Positions 24,788 through 33,102 of a stretch of 64,000 bases of DNA are shown piece after piece. Source of the DNA: Erysipelotrichaceae bacterium. Its GTDB lineage: Bacteria; Bacillota_I; Bacilli_A; Erysipelotrichales; Erysipelotrichaceae. Both the position numbers and the translations under genes were made by a program. Each line of letters opens with the position of its first letter. Position 1 is the stretch's first letter. Location: contig JAFWEP010000006.1 in the NCBI GenBank assembly GCA_017512885.1, forward strand, positions 1-64,000. Reading direction: 5' to 3'. A model generated the notes under the pieces. It was given only the letters and a program-made list of their open reading frames with translations, was not told the origin of the DNA and made no database searches.

Positions 24788-25408
24788 GTTCTGATGTGAC
24801 AGATAGAAATGATAGGCATCCTCCAGCTCACGGCCTATCTTTTTCTGATCGATGCCGAAGAGGAGTCCGTTGATGGAATAGATCTTCTCCAGAAGCCTTT
24901 TGATGTCCTCCGGTGTATGCCCCTCCTTTTCCATGAATTCCAGATTCAGTTCCCTTCGTACGGCATTATCGGCCTGTACACACAGGTCATAGAAGTTTTC
25001 TTCCATGCCTGTGGAATTGGTGGCTGAGAATTCGGTGATCAGTTTGCGGGAATCATGAAACCAGGTATTCATGGAAGCGATCTCCATGATCTCTTTGTGG
25101 AAACGGACTGTCTGGGGATCGCTGTAAAGCTTCTGATAATACAACATGACGGTGTACAGATGATGTTCGGAAGAAGTAAGATCCAGACATTCTGTTCGGA
25201 TATATTCTGAGCACCTGCCCATATACTCACTGTAGATGACGCTCAGCAGATCGTTCTTCTTAGGGAAATAATAAGTAAAGGTACCAAGTTTGGCATCAGA
25301 TGCCCGACAGATCATGTCGACACTGGTCTGTTTATAACCGTTGCGGTAGAACAGTCTTTTTGCGTTCTCCAGGATACGAAGCCTTGTTTCTACACCTGTC
25401 TTATACAT
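24764..25408 (-). CDS. TetR/AcrR-family repressor
   Basis: 214 residues. The HTH is near the N-terminus: TRLRILENAKRLFYRNGYKQTSVDMICRASDAKLGTFTYYFPKKNDLL. The remaining ~150 residues are the ligand/dimer domain. Start chosen at MYKTGVE (25408): a TATACT box ends six bases before it, and no ribosome site is present at either this ATG or the longer start at 25459. It is divergent from the metallo-beta-lactamase gene. The 24-bp palindrome in the gap is the likely operator. Confidence 0.9.
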   Translation of the reverse strand: MYKTGVETRLRILENAKRLFYRNGYKQTSVDMICRASDAKLGTFTYYFPKKNDLLSVIYSEYMGRCSEYIRTECLDLTSSEHHLYTVMLYYQKLYSDPQTVRFHKEIMEIASMNTWFHDSRKLITEFSATNSTGMEENFYDLCVQADNAVRRELNLEFMEKEGHTPEDIKRLLEKIYSINGLLFGIDQKKIGRELEDAYHFYLSHQNCSVALLH

Positions 25409-25420
25409 GTCTATAGTATA
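25409..25420 (-). promoter_or_regulatory. Leaderless-type promoter of TetR gene
   Basis: On the minus strand TATACT, then ATAGAC, then ATG, the same geometry as the mutY and MFS promoters. Confidence 0.45.
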
Positions 25421-25492
25421 ACACAAGGATGAAATTCGTAAAAAATATAGTATATACAAATTATAGAAACTGTGCTACGATTACAATAGAAA

Positions 25493-25516
25493 TCGTATAA
25501 ATAATTATTTATACGA
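25493..25516. promoter_or_regulatory. 24-bp perfect palindrome, probable TetR operator
   Basis: The left half TCGTATAAATAA is exactly mirrored by the right half. It lies just upstream of the GGAGG of the metallo-beta-lactamase gene and downstream of a TACAAT box at 25482-25487, where a bound repressor would block transcription. A degenerate similar AT-rich block lies at about 25437-25457 near the TetR start. Confidence 0.75.
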
Positions 25517-25531
25517 AATAGGAGGAAGATC

Positions 25532-26224
25532 ATGGAAGTAAAGACGATTTCTGTTGGACCTATCACAAACTTTTACGCTGTAGAAGAGAACGGAAAGACG
25601 ATGCTGATCGATACGGGCTGCTATCTGAACCAGCCGGGATGGACATTAAAAGCCGTGATGTCCGGAGTGGATCTCTCAACGGTATCCCTGATCGTTCTGA
25701 CTCACGGACATATGGACCATGCCGGCGGCATCCACCATGCCAAGACTCTGACGGGTGCTCCGATCATGGCTCATCCGGACTGCGACACATTCTTAAAGAC
25801 CGGGAAATTCACCTGGTATGTTCCGCGCAATGAACTGGGCCAGGCTTTCTATGATAATATTGCTGCACCGGCTCCGGTCGATGTTCCGGAAGCTGTCGAT
25901 ATCGACATTCCGGTGACCGAAGAAACGGATCTCCATCCGTATGGTTTCAGCGCCAAAGTCATCCTGACTCCGGGACATACGCTTGATGCGATCTCTGTTG
26001 TATTCGACAGCGGAGAAGCTTTCGTAGGCGATACCGTACTCGATCCGTTCGGCGAGGGCATCTGCACTTTTGCGGTCCTCAGCCTGGACAATGAAGCCCT
26101 GAAAGAGAGCGGCAGGAAGCTGCTGGATGCCGGACTGCAGAAAGCATATTCCGGACATGGCGGACCGTTCGACAGGAAACAGGTCGAAGAAGCATATTTA
26201 AATCTGGTAGATCATAACGGATAG
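25532..26224 (+). CDS. Metallo-beta-lactamase-fold hydrolase
   Basis: 230 residues. LTHGHMDHAGG (about 57-67) is the HxHxDH zinc motif; further ligands are His in TPGHTLDA, Asp in VGDTVLDP and His in YSGHGGP. It would hydrolyse an ester, thioester or lactone; the fold is not specific. GGAGG precedes the ATG. It is followed after 86 bases by a GntP-type permease, and the pair is probably induced together when the divergent TetR protein releases the palindrome. Confidence 0.85.
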   Translation: MEVKTISVGPITNFYAVEENGKTMLIDTGCYLNQPGWTLKAVMSGVDLSTVSLIVLTHGHMDHAGGIHHAKTLTGAPIMAHPDCDTFLKTGKFTWYVPRNELGQAFYDNIAAPAPVDVPEAVDIDIPVTEETDLHPYGFSAKVILTPGHTLDAISVVFDSGEAFVGDTVLDPFGEGICTFAVLSLDNEALKESGRKLLDAGLQKAYSGHGGPFDRKQVEEAYLNLVDHNG

Positions 26225-26249
26225 GAAAGAAAAAAAGACAGAAACAGAA

Positions 26250-26286
26250 AAACGGGCAGCCGAATACCTGCAGTTGTCCGTCTTTT
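26250..26286 (+). terminator. Hairpin between MBL and permease genes
   Basis: ACGGGCA (26252-26258) pairs with TGTCCGT (26275-26281), followed by TTTTC. It could partly terminate or attenuate transcription into the permease gene. Confidence 0.5.
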
Positions 26287-26310
26287 CTTATACGCAAAAG
26301 GAGAAACGCT

Positions 26311-27663
26311 ATGGGAATCTTCGGACTGATCCTGGGCTTGCTCGCACTCTCGGTCCTCATCTATAAACGCATCCCTGCGATCTATGCAGCGTTGTGTGCA
26401 ACGCTGCTGATCGCTCTGTTCAACCGCATGGAGATCTGGTCGGCATTGACGGCTCTCTTCGGCGGGATCGGAGGCACCTTCGGTACCTATTTTCCGGTCT
26501 TTTTCCTGGCAACGATCTATGGCGGACTGATGTCGGAGACCGGCTGCGCCAATGCGATCGCCGAGTTCTTCATCAAGCTTTTCGGCAGCAAGTCTGTCGT
26601 ACTGGTCATCTCGATCACAACGGCTTTACTGGTCTATGGAGGCGTTACGGCCATGGTCGTAGCCTTCACGGTCTTCCCGATCGGCGTCAACCTGATCCGC
26701 AAAGCCGATATCCCGAAGAAACTCCTCCCGGCCATCATCCAGCTGGGTCAGGCGACCTTCGCCCTGACTGCCTTGCCGGGCACTCCCCAGCTCAACAACA
26801 TCATCCCTGCCGCTTATCTGGGCACGACCTCCACTGCCGCACCGGTCCTGGGTCTGATCGCTACCGTGATCATGTTCGGGCTGGGCTATGTCTATCTGCA
26901 GTATGAGGTACGCAAATGTCGGAACAGAGGAGAACACTTCGACGAGAAGACGCTTCGTCCGGGTTCAGTGAAAGACATGGATCCCGATGCCTTGCCGAAG
27001 ACTCTTCCGGCTTTCCTCCCGGTCTTCCTGCTTATCATTCTGTACATCCTCTTCGAAAGGGTTTCTTTCGGCTCCTATTCTCTGAAGGAAGCCAATTCCT
27101 TCGCGCCGGTATGTACCGCCATGTTCTGTGCGATCATTTACCTGGTCATATTGGGGACCAGGCGTTCCTCTCTTTCAAAGATGTTTGAAGCCCTGAAGAG
27201 CGGTGCAGCCGGCAGTATCGGTCCGCTCCTGAGTTTCTCGATCGTTGTCGGTTTTGGTTCCGTCGTCAAGGCGACTTCCGGCTATGCCTCTCTGGTCAAT
27301 ACGGTCACCCATCTGGATATGAATCCCTTTGTTTCCGCAGCGCTTTCCATCTCGGTACTGGCAGGTGTCACCGGCTCAGCTTCGGGAGGCATCAATATCG
27401 CCTTAAGTTCGAAAGAACTTGTCAGCAGCTGGACATCCCAGCTGACCTCTCCGGCTCAGTTGTCTGCGCTGCACCGCATCATCTCCGTATCTTCCTGTGG
27501 TCTGGATTCCCTGCCGCACTGCGGCGGCATCCTGGCGACGCTCGATGTCTGTCAGGAGAATCACGCTTCCTCCTACGGCTACATATTCGTGATCACGGTC
27601 CTGTTTACAGTGATCGCAGCGGCTGTCATTACACTGCTGGCAATGGCAGGCTTTACCATGTAA
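26311..27663 (+). CDS. GntP-family permease
   Basis: 450 residues, 12-14 hydrophobic segments, typical length of gluconate:proton symporters. VVAFTVFPIGVNLIRKADIPKKLLPAIIQLG and FALTALPGTPQLNNIIPA (about 150-168) match the conserved GntP cores, and the C-terminal SGGINIALSSKE with the loop LDSLPHCGGIL is also typical. Substrates in the family are gluconate and other hydroxy acids; the exact one is unknown. AAAGGAG precedes the ATG. With the MBL hydrolase it may form an uptake-plus-hydrolysis unit. Confidence 0.85.
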   Translation: MGIFGLILGLLALSVLIYKRIPAIYAALCATLLIALFNRMEIWSALTALFGGIGGTFGTYFPVFFLATIYGGLMSETGCANAIAEFFIKLFGSKSVVLVISITTALLVYGGVTAMVVAFTVFPIGVNLIRKADIPKKLLPAIIQLGQATFALTALPGTPQLNNIIPAAYLGTTSTAAPVLGLIATVIMFGLGYVYLQYEVRKCRNRGEHFDEKTLRPGSVKDMDPDALPKTLPAFLPVFLLIILYILFERVSFGSYSLKEANSFAPVCTAMFCAIIYLVILGTRRSSLSKMFEALKSGAAGSIGPLLSFSIVVGFGSVVKATSGYASLVNTVTHLDMNPFVSAALSISVLAGVTGSASGGINIALSSKELVSSWTSQLTSPAQLSALHRIISVSSCGLDSLPHCGGILATLDVCQENHASSYGYIFVITVLFTVIAAAVITLLAMAGFTM

Positions 27664-27698
27664 GACTGGATATTCCTTATAAGAACATTCAGAAAACG

Positions 27699-27722
27699 AA
27701 GCCCCTGCAGAAGGGGTTTTTC
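27699..27722 (+). terminator. Terminator of the permease gene
   Basis: GCCCCT / AGGGGT hairpin followed by TTTTTC, 35 bases past the stop codon. Confidence 0.8.
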
Positions 27723-27763
27723 TCTAAAGATGTGTATTGCAGACAAAGACCGTCAGGACCGGA

Positions 27764-28981
27764 TCACGCCTTCTTCAGGATGATCTCTATCTCTTCCGCA
27801 TCTTCTGTGACCGGGAACTCTTCCGTGTTCAATACATAGCCTTCAGGCACTGCCTGCGCATGGACCGTATACGTTCCCGGAACGGCACGGAAGGCAGCGC
27901 TTCCTTCGGCGTCGGTCTTTCCGAACATGCAGGTCACGTCATCGCAGAACTGAAGCCGGACATCGGCTGCCGGACTGCCCGTCTCATCCTTGACGAGGAT
28001 GCGGTATTCTTTCTGATCGTTGGCAGCCGGGGCAGCATTGCCAAGAGTTTCTGTTCCGTTCAGAAGACTGTCGATCGTTTTTTCATATTCCAAGATATCT
28101 GCCGGAACGCCGATCACCGGACTGGTCAGGACCCTTCCTTCTCTGTCCACGAAGAAGGAGGTCGGGAAGGCATCTATCTCCAGTTCCTCCATGCCTTCAT
28201 ACGGCAGGAGGTTGAGATAGGAAAGACCTTTTTCTTTGATCAGTTCTTTGCATTCCGCAGTCTTTGCGGCTGCATCGTCGCAGATCCCGACGACCGCGGC
28301 ATCCTTCTTTTCCAGACGGCGATGCATATGGCCGAGCTCTTCCAGTTCCTTTCGGCAGGGACCGCACCAGGTCGCCCAGATATTGATCATCGTCACTTTG
28401 TGGGCGGCAAAGAGTTCTTCGCTCTTTACGGGAGCACCGTCGATATCTTTCGTTTCAAAGCGGATCGTTTTGCCGACAAGCTCTGCACCGGGGATCCGGG
28501 GCTCGAAATACTCTGCCTCCTTCAGGGCTTTGATCCAGGCATCCTGCAGGTTCCGGAAATCTTCCGCATAGACCGGATCCTGTGTCTTCACGAAGGCTTC
28601 TTCAGTAGGACGGTCGGTAACGGCATAATAGGTCGTATCCTTATATCTGCCGACTTCCGTGAAACTATCCTCAGGAACTTCTCCCATTCCCATCTTCTCT
28701 TTGATCTCTTTGATGCCCTGTCCGCCGTCAATGGAGATGACAGTCAGCAGGACAGCCATGCCGTCGAAGAGTTTCCGGCTGTCTTCCTCACTCATCTTAC
28801 CGCCGCCGGTCATCGCCTTCAGCTCTTCCGCGGTAAAGGCAAAGTAGGTGCATGCCATGAAACGGACACCGTTTCCCTGATCTCCGATCTCCATCGGGGA
28901 GACCATTCCCCTGGCATGTTCGAGCTCCTCGGTCCAGGGCATACGGAAGCCCATCTTATAGAATGTTTCTGTTCTTGCCAT
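27764..28981 (-). CDS. Thioredoxin-like (TlpA-type) protein with Ig-like tail
   Basis: 405 residues with three parts. Residues 1-160 are an unassigned helical domain. Residues ~170-310 form a TlpA/peroxiredoxin-like thioredoxin fold with the redox motif WATWCGPCRKEL (about 202-213) and the cis-Pro in AFPTSFFVD. Residues ~325-405 are a beta-rich carboxypeptidase-regulatory/SpaA-like domain (LVKDETGSPAADVRLQF to VPGTYTVHA). No signal peptide is visible, so it should be cytoplasmic, which is odd for the tail. TATAAT lies about 26 bases before the ATG. Confidence 0.8.
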   Translation of the reverse strand: MARTETFYKMGFRMPWTEELEHARGMVSPMEIGDQGNGVRFMACTYFAFTAEELKAMTGGGKMSEEDSRKLFDGMAVLLTVISIDGGQGIKEIKEKMGMGEVPEDSFTEVGRYKDTTYYAVTDRPTEEAFVKTQDPVYAEDFRNLQDAWIKALKEAEYFEPRIPGAELVGKTIRFETKDIDGAPVKSEELFAAHKVTMINIWATWCGPCRKELEELGHMHRRLEKKDAAVVGICDDAAAKTAECKELIKEKGLSYLNLLPYEGMEELEIDAFPTSFFVDREGRVLTSPVIGVPADILEYEKTIDSLLNGTETLGNAAPAANDQKEYRILVKDETGSPAADVRLQFCDDVTCMFGKTDAEGSAAFRAVPGTYTVHAQAVPEGYVLNTEEFPVTEDAEEIEIILKKA

Positions 28982-29123
28982 GATCTTCTCGCTTTCTGTA
29001 CATGCCTATTATATGTTTCTGCGGGGGTGTTCTGCACGCAATGAAGCCGTTCTTGCCTGTTGGTCCTGTCAGCCGCAGTATAATGAAACTGCAGAGATCG
29101 TCAGGTCAGAAAGGAAGGACGAT

Positions 29124-29324
29124 ATGGAACATTTTGAATACAAAGTAGTCGTTTATGATACAACAGGTTTTTTCGGCGGAAATGTTGATGTCCGTCAGGT
29201 CGAGATCCAGCTGAATCTGCTTGGGGATGAAGGATGGGAAATGGTCAGCTGTACATCCACCAACCAGAGTTACGGAGCGACCAAGAGCGTCGTGTGTATC
29301 TTTAAAAGAAGGAGGGAGTATTAG
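29124..29324 (+). CDS. DUF4177 domain protein
   Basis: 66 residues, one small domain: FEYKVVVYDTTGFFGG, then LNLLGDEGWEMVSCTSTN and VVCIFKRRRE, the typical DUF4177 pattern (a short beta-helix-beta fold of unknown role). The start at 29124 is set by GGAAGGA before the ATG; the longer frame upstream has no signal. It stands alone. Confidence 0.8.
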   Translation: MEHFEYKVVVYDTTGFFGGNVDVRQVEIQLNLLGDEGWEMVSCTSTNQSYGATKSVVCIFKRRREY

Positions 29325-29371
29325 TCCTTCTTTCCGTCGATCAGTCCCGAGCCGGATCGGCAAGGTGAAAT

Positions 29372-29590
29372 ATGTACTGGAATCATAATTCTGCCTATTA
29401 TCCCTGGATAAAGAAGAAAACAGCGGACTGTCATCACATCCTCGATGTAGGATGCGGTGACGGTTCTCTTATGCGTTATCTGGATGACGGCAAAAAAGAA
29501 GTTTGCCGGGATCGATCCCGACCGGCACTGCATTACCGTTATCTGCTGGAATGGATGAAATAAACAGGGTATTATCGCTGCAGACAGGAG
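29372..29590 (+). pseudogene. Truncated, frameshifted SAM methyltransferase
   Basis: The first ~40 codons (YWNHNSAYYPWIKKKTADC, HHILDVGCGDGSLMRYL) are a class I methyltransferase N-terminus with the SAM loop DVGCGDGS. After the A-run at 29492-29497 the frame slips: the expected motif II continues in another frame as KFAGIDPDRHCITV. The sequence then ends within 30 codons instead of ~150. So a frameshift plus loss of the 3' part. Confidence 0.75.
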
Positions 29591-29623
29591 TATCATGACG
29601 GGTCTGCAAAGGAGATACCGCTT

Positions 29624-29866
29624 ATGAGAAGAAATATACTGCACACAGTATTGATCCTGACGCTGCTGCTGACTCTGTTATGTGGCTGCGGCACACAGGA
29701 AACAAAGAAAGAAGGCGGCTACGACATCGATTATCTGGTCCTCGTCAACAAGCTCCATCCTCTTCCGGAGGACTGGGAAAGCAAACTGAAGACCGAACAC
29801 TTCACGAACTCCATCGGGGATGATGATGAAGAAGGCAGCTGGGAGGTCGTCAGCTTCGGTTATTGA
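29624..29866 (+). pseudogene. Truncated VanY-like D,D-carboxypeptidase lipoprotein
   Basis: 80 codons. The signal peptide ends in a CGCG lipobox (LTLLCGCG, residues 17-24), followed by YDIDYLVLVNKLHPLPEDWE and LKTEHFTNSIGDD, the start of secreted M15-type D-Ala-D-Ala carboxypeptidases. The zinc-binding catalytic domain is absent; after GDD the frame runs into unrelated residues and stops. AAAGGAG is intact. A short inert lipoprotein may still be made. Confidence 0.65.
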
Positions 29867-29926
29867 TGAGACAGCAGGCAGGGAAAGGTTCTGTTCCGGT
29901 TGGAAGATAGAGCGTTCAGGGGGTGG

Positions 29927-29932
29927 TATAAT
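29927..29932 (+). promoter_or_regulatory. -10 box of prsW-like gene
   Basis: TATAAT preceded by GGTGG, 28 bases before the start codon of the PrsW-like gene. Confidence 0.55.
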
Positions 29933-29960
29933 GAACGAAAGAAAGAGGTACAAATAGAAT

Positions 29961-30725
29961 ATGTTAGCAACCCTTGCAGCCATACCGGTATCCGTCGGAC
30001 TGCTGATCTGGATACTGTATATGAAAAAGAATGATCCGTTCCCAAGATTCACCTTCGTCAAGTTGCTGATCGCCGGAGCAGTCGCCATGCTGCTGTCTTC
30101 GATCGTAACGATCGCCGGAGGACTCATCAATCTGCTCATGCAGATCGGTCCTGAACAGCTCAAGATGATGACGAGCACCGAAGGGATCGTACAGGTACTG
30201 AATGAGATCAATGCCGCTGCGAAGGCTGTGACGCCGCAGTCCCTGCTGAGAAGTTTCGTGAAGAGCTTCCTGCTGATCGGTCTTACGGAAGAATTCTTCA
30301 AGTTCCTCTGTTCCAAGTTCGTCATGCGCAGGGAAGGCGTCGTCGTTACCTGGAAAGATGCCCTGCTCTGCTTTGCGGTCACGGCGGTCAGTTTCCAGCT
30401 GCTGGAGGATATCGGTTATGCCGGTGATCTGGGGACAGCGATCTTCCGGGCCCTGACTCCCTTCCACTTTACCTTTGCGGTGATCATGGGCTATTTCTAT
30501 GGTCTGGGCAAGGTAAAAGGAAACGGATTCTATTCGCTGCTGGCGATCATTGCCCCGTCACTGATCCACACTCTTTACGATTTCTCGATCAATCTGCTGA
30601 AACGCGATGACAGCTTCATCTTTGTGAATTTAGGCATGAATGCGGTCATGTTCGTGCTGACGGTCTTTGTGATCCTGAAGCTGCGGAAGTGGAACCGTGA
30701 CGGAGATCTGGATATCTGTATCTGA
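29961..30725 (+). CDS. PrsW-family intramembrane metalloprotease
   Basis: 254 residues with about seven membrane helices. The conserved blocks are LTEEFFKFLCSKF (EE pair, about 107-119), FHFTFAVIMGYFYG with its His (about 173), and APSLIHTLYDF with the second His. PrsW cleaves anti-sigma factors within the membrane in Bacillus; the target here is unknown. A short GAGG-type site precedes the ATG, with TATAAT at 29927. A terminator follows. Confidence 0.85.
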   Translation: MLATLAAIPVSVGLLIWILYMKKNDPFPRFTFVKLLIAGAVAMLLSSIVTIAGGLINLLMQIGPEQLKMMTSTEGIVQVLNEINAAAKAVTPQSLLRSFVKSFLLIGLTEEFFKFLCSKFVMRREGVVVTWKDALLCFAVTAVSFQLLEDIGYAGDLGTAIFRALTPFHFTFAVIMGYFYGLGKVKGNGFYSLLAIIAPSLIHTLYDFSINLLKRDDSFIFVNLGMNAVMFVLTVFVILKLRKWNRDGDLDICI

Positions 30726-30734
30726 TGCGTAGAG

Positions 30735-30757
30735 AGCTCCTGGAAAGGAGCTTTTTC
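30735..30757 (+). terminator. Terminator of prsW-like gene
   Basis: AGCTCC / GGAGCT hairpin followed by TTTTTC. Confidence 0.85.
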
Positions 30758-30821
30758 TGTGTGGTATATAGCAGAAAAGGCTGCGGTATAATGGTAAAAG
30801 ACAGATACAGAGGCAGAGATC

Positions 30822-31442
30822 ATGGGATTATTCGATATGTTCAGAAAGAAAGCGGAGCCTGCACCGCTTCTCGATGAGAAGAAGTTGCAGGAAGTGGCAA
30901 GGTACCGTTCCCGGGAGCAGCAGCTGTTCAAAGACCTGCAGGCGAAAGCGCTGGGGAAAATCGATACATATATCGAAGGAAGGGTCTACTGTAAACTGCA
31001 GGACGCCGAGATCGAAGTCGACCTGTATGATGACGTACCGCTGGAATATGCGGAAAAGTGTGCTCTGGCGATGAATGCGATGCCGGAAGAACTGATCGAT
31101 GCGATCTGTATCGCCGCCAGGCGTTACTGTCTGGAATACCTGGATGCGGTTGGCGGAGCGGAAATGAACGGGATCGAACTGAGGGTACCGGTCAACGAAG
31201 ATACGCCGCCCCGGGAGATGCTGAAGTGTTTCGATATCGGCTTGTTGTGCGTACCGGTACCGCAGGATCCGACAAGGGTCGGCTATCAGCTGAGCGGGGA
31301 CTGCGACTGGGAAGAAGAACATGGCATCGAGATCGTGATCCTGGATGATCAGCTGGTCTATCTGGGTGAATTCAGCGGTGTTTCGCCCTGGGAGGATCAT
31401 TCGGAGGAGAGCTGGAATGCGGCTGCGAATCACGGCCAATAA
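30822..31442 (+). CDS. Hypothetical protein (206 aa)
   Basis: Not firmly recognised. Begins MGLFDMFRKK, typical of soluble Bacillota proteins. The last third, CDWEEEHGIEIVILDDQLVYLGEFSGVSPWED, resembles DUF2262/DUF6985-type domains found in some immunity-like proteins. TATAAT sits at 30787-30792, and the ribosome site is weak (GGCAGAG). The lipoprotein hydrolase gene follows after 13 bases, so they are co-transcribed. Confidence 0.65.
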   Translation: MGLFDMFRKKAEPAPLLDEKKLQEVARYRSREQQLFKDLQAKALGKIDTYIEGRVYCKLQDAEIEVDLYDDVPLEYAEKCALAMNAMPEELIDAICIAARRYCLEYLDAVGGAEMNGIELRVPVNEDTPPREMLKCFDIGLLCVPVPQDPTRVGYQLSGDCDWEEEHGIEIVILDDQLVYLGEFSGVSPWEDHSEESWNAAANHGQ

Positions 31443-31455
31443 AGAGGTATATCTT

Positions 31456-32340
31456 ATGAGAGCCCTGAAAATGCTGCTGTCTGTATGTCTGCTGCTCATG
31501 GCAGGATGCAGCGTAGAAACGAAGGAGGATACCGTCATCAAGAACGAGAATGGCATCAATACCGTAAAGTTCGATAATAAGGAGATGGACTGGTTCCGTT
31601 TCGGCAACGAGGACGGGCCGAAGGTCGTGATCCTGCCGGGCATCTCCTTAAAGAGCGTCATGGGTTCCAAGGATGCGGTGATCGCTGCCTATTCTCTGCT
31701 GGCAGAGGACTATGATGTCTATCTGTTTGACGAGATCCGGGTCCTGCCGGAAGGCTATACGATCGCGGATATGGCAGACGATGCGCTGCGGGCGATCGGA
31801 GCCATCGGTCTGGATGACGTCAATATCATGGGCGTATCGCATGGAGGCATGGCTGCTCAGCTGATGGCCATCAAAGATCCGGAGACCGTCCATTCACTGA
31901 TGCTGTGCAGCACGTCTTCCCGTATCGAAGACAGAACGGCATTACAGACATGGAAGAAACTGGCGGAAGAAAGAGATCTTCCGGCCCTGATGGCCTCCTT
32001 CGGTGAATATGTCTATACGCCTTCCTTCTTTGAACAGTACAGGGATCTGATCCTTGCTTCCGGAGAAGGAGCCACAGAACAGGACTATCAGAACTTCCTC
32101 ATCTCGGTGGAAGGCACGATGGACTTTGACTGCTATGAGCAGCTGAAAGACATTCACTGTCCCTGTCTGGTGATCGGTGCTTCGGAAGACAGGATCCTGG
32201 GAGTACAGGCTTCCTATGATCTTGCCGAACGGCTGCACTGTGACTGTTTCATCTATGAAGGATACGGACACGGGGTCTATGATGAAGTCCCGGATTATCT
32301 GACCCATATCAAGGCATTCCTGGATGGAGTGAACGAATAA
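31456..32340 (+). CDS. Alpha/beta-hydrolase lipoprotein
   Basis: 294 residues. The signal peptide ends LLLMAGC, giving a lipid anchor at Cys18. The alpha/beta-hydrolase core has the nucleophile elbow GVSHGG (about 132-137), Asp in ASEDRILG and His in GYGHGVYD, so the triad is complete. The substrate at the cell surface is unknown. AGAGGTAT precedes the ATG; an upstream in-frame extension lacks a signal and would bury the signal peptide. It is second in an operon with the gene at 30822. Confidence 0.8.
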   Translation: MRALKMLLSVCLLLMAGCSVETKEDTVIKNENGINTVKFDNKEMDWFRFGNEDGPKVVILPGISLKSVMGSKDAVIAAYSLLAEDYDVYLFDEIRVLPEGYTIADMADDALRAIGAIGLDDVNIMGVSHGGMAAQLMAIKDPETVHSLMLCSTSSRIEDRTALQTWKKLAEERDLPALMASFGEYVYTPSFFEQYRDLILASGEGATEQDYQNFLISVEGTMDFDCYEQLKDIHCPCLVIGASEDRILGVQASYDLAERLHCDCFIYEGYGHGVYDEVPDYLTHIKAFLDGVNE

Positions 32341-32381
32341 CGACTCTTCGCAGAGGATAGAAAGAAAAGCGAGGTATACGG

Positions 32382-33080
32382 ATGAATAAGATCTATGCAG
32401 TGAATCTGATCCTTCCTGTACTTGTGGTGATCTTGATCGCTCTGGCGGCAGGGTGTTTCGGCATTAAGAAGAAGGAATCCATCAAAAGCGATGTTTACAA
32501 ATATTTCATCTAAGCCTGGGAAGAGGAGGAAAAAGGATCCGGAGAGGAGGTTTCCTTTTTCGATCAGTTCTTCAAACTTTTCGTGCAGGCCTATGAGTAT
32601 GAGAAATACAAAGAGTCAGCCAGCCGGTCCAAGTATTACTTCTACAAGCTGCTGGTCCTGCTGATCATCCTCTGCATTCCTTTCCTGGTCCTTTTCCTGA
32701 TCGATAAAAAAGACTGGATCCTCAATGAGAACGAGTGGAACGATATCTACCTCTACACCGTGATCCTGGTCCCGCTGGTATTCGCCTATCTGGTAAACAA
32801 ATATATCAAGATCCGGAAGTACCATGAGACCTGGTACCGTCATCTGCGGAACCGTCATCACATGGAATGGCGGATGGTGGTCTTCGTTAAGGATCACGAA
32901 CTGCTGAAGTCAGGCGTAAAGCCGGAGGAAAAGGAGGTCACTCCGCGGTCCTTGAAGATCGATTTCATCAATGATATCTGTGAATACTGGAAAGCCGAGA
33001 CGGCAGAGATCTCCGTCAGTGCCGGAGCTAAAGAAGAGAACATCTTCGAAGATATCGGAAACCTGTTCAGCAAGAGCTGA
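32382..33080 (+). pseudogene. Membrane protein gene split by an in-frame TAA
   Basis: A GAGG site and ATG at 32382 start a 43-codon frame with one membrane segment (residues about 9-25) ending in TAA at 32511-32513. The same frame continues without interruption through AWEEEEKGSGEEVSFFDQFF and then a protein with two further helices (YKLLVLLIILCIPFLVLFLI and the YTVILVPLVFAYLV segment) to TGA at 33080. A single base change (likely GAA to TAA) would restore one 232-residue protein. The downstream piece could be reinitiated at GTG 32583, but it has no ribosome site. Confidence 0.7.
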
Positions 33081-33102
33081 GAAGGGGAACGGGACATCCG
33101 GC

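Noticed and set aside
25493-25516. CRISPR or phage att site
   Set aside because: A single palindrome in a promoter between a regulator and its target is better read as an operator.
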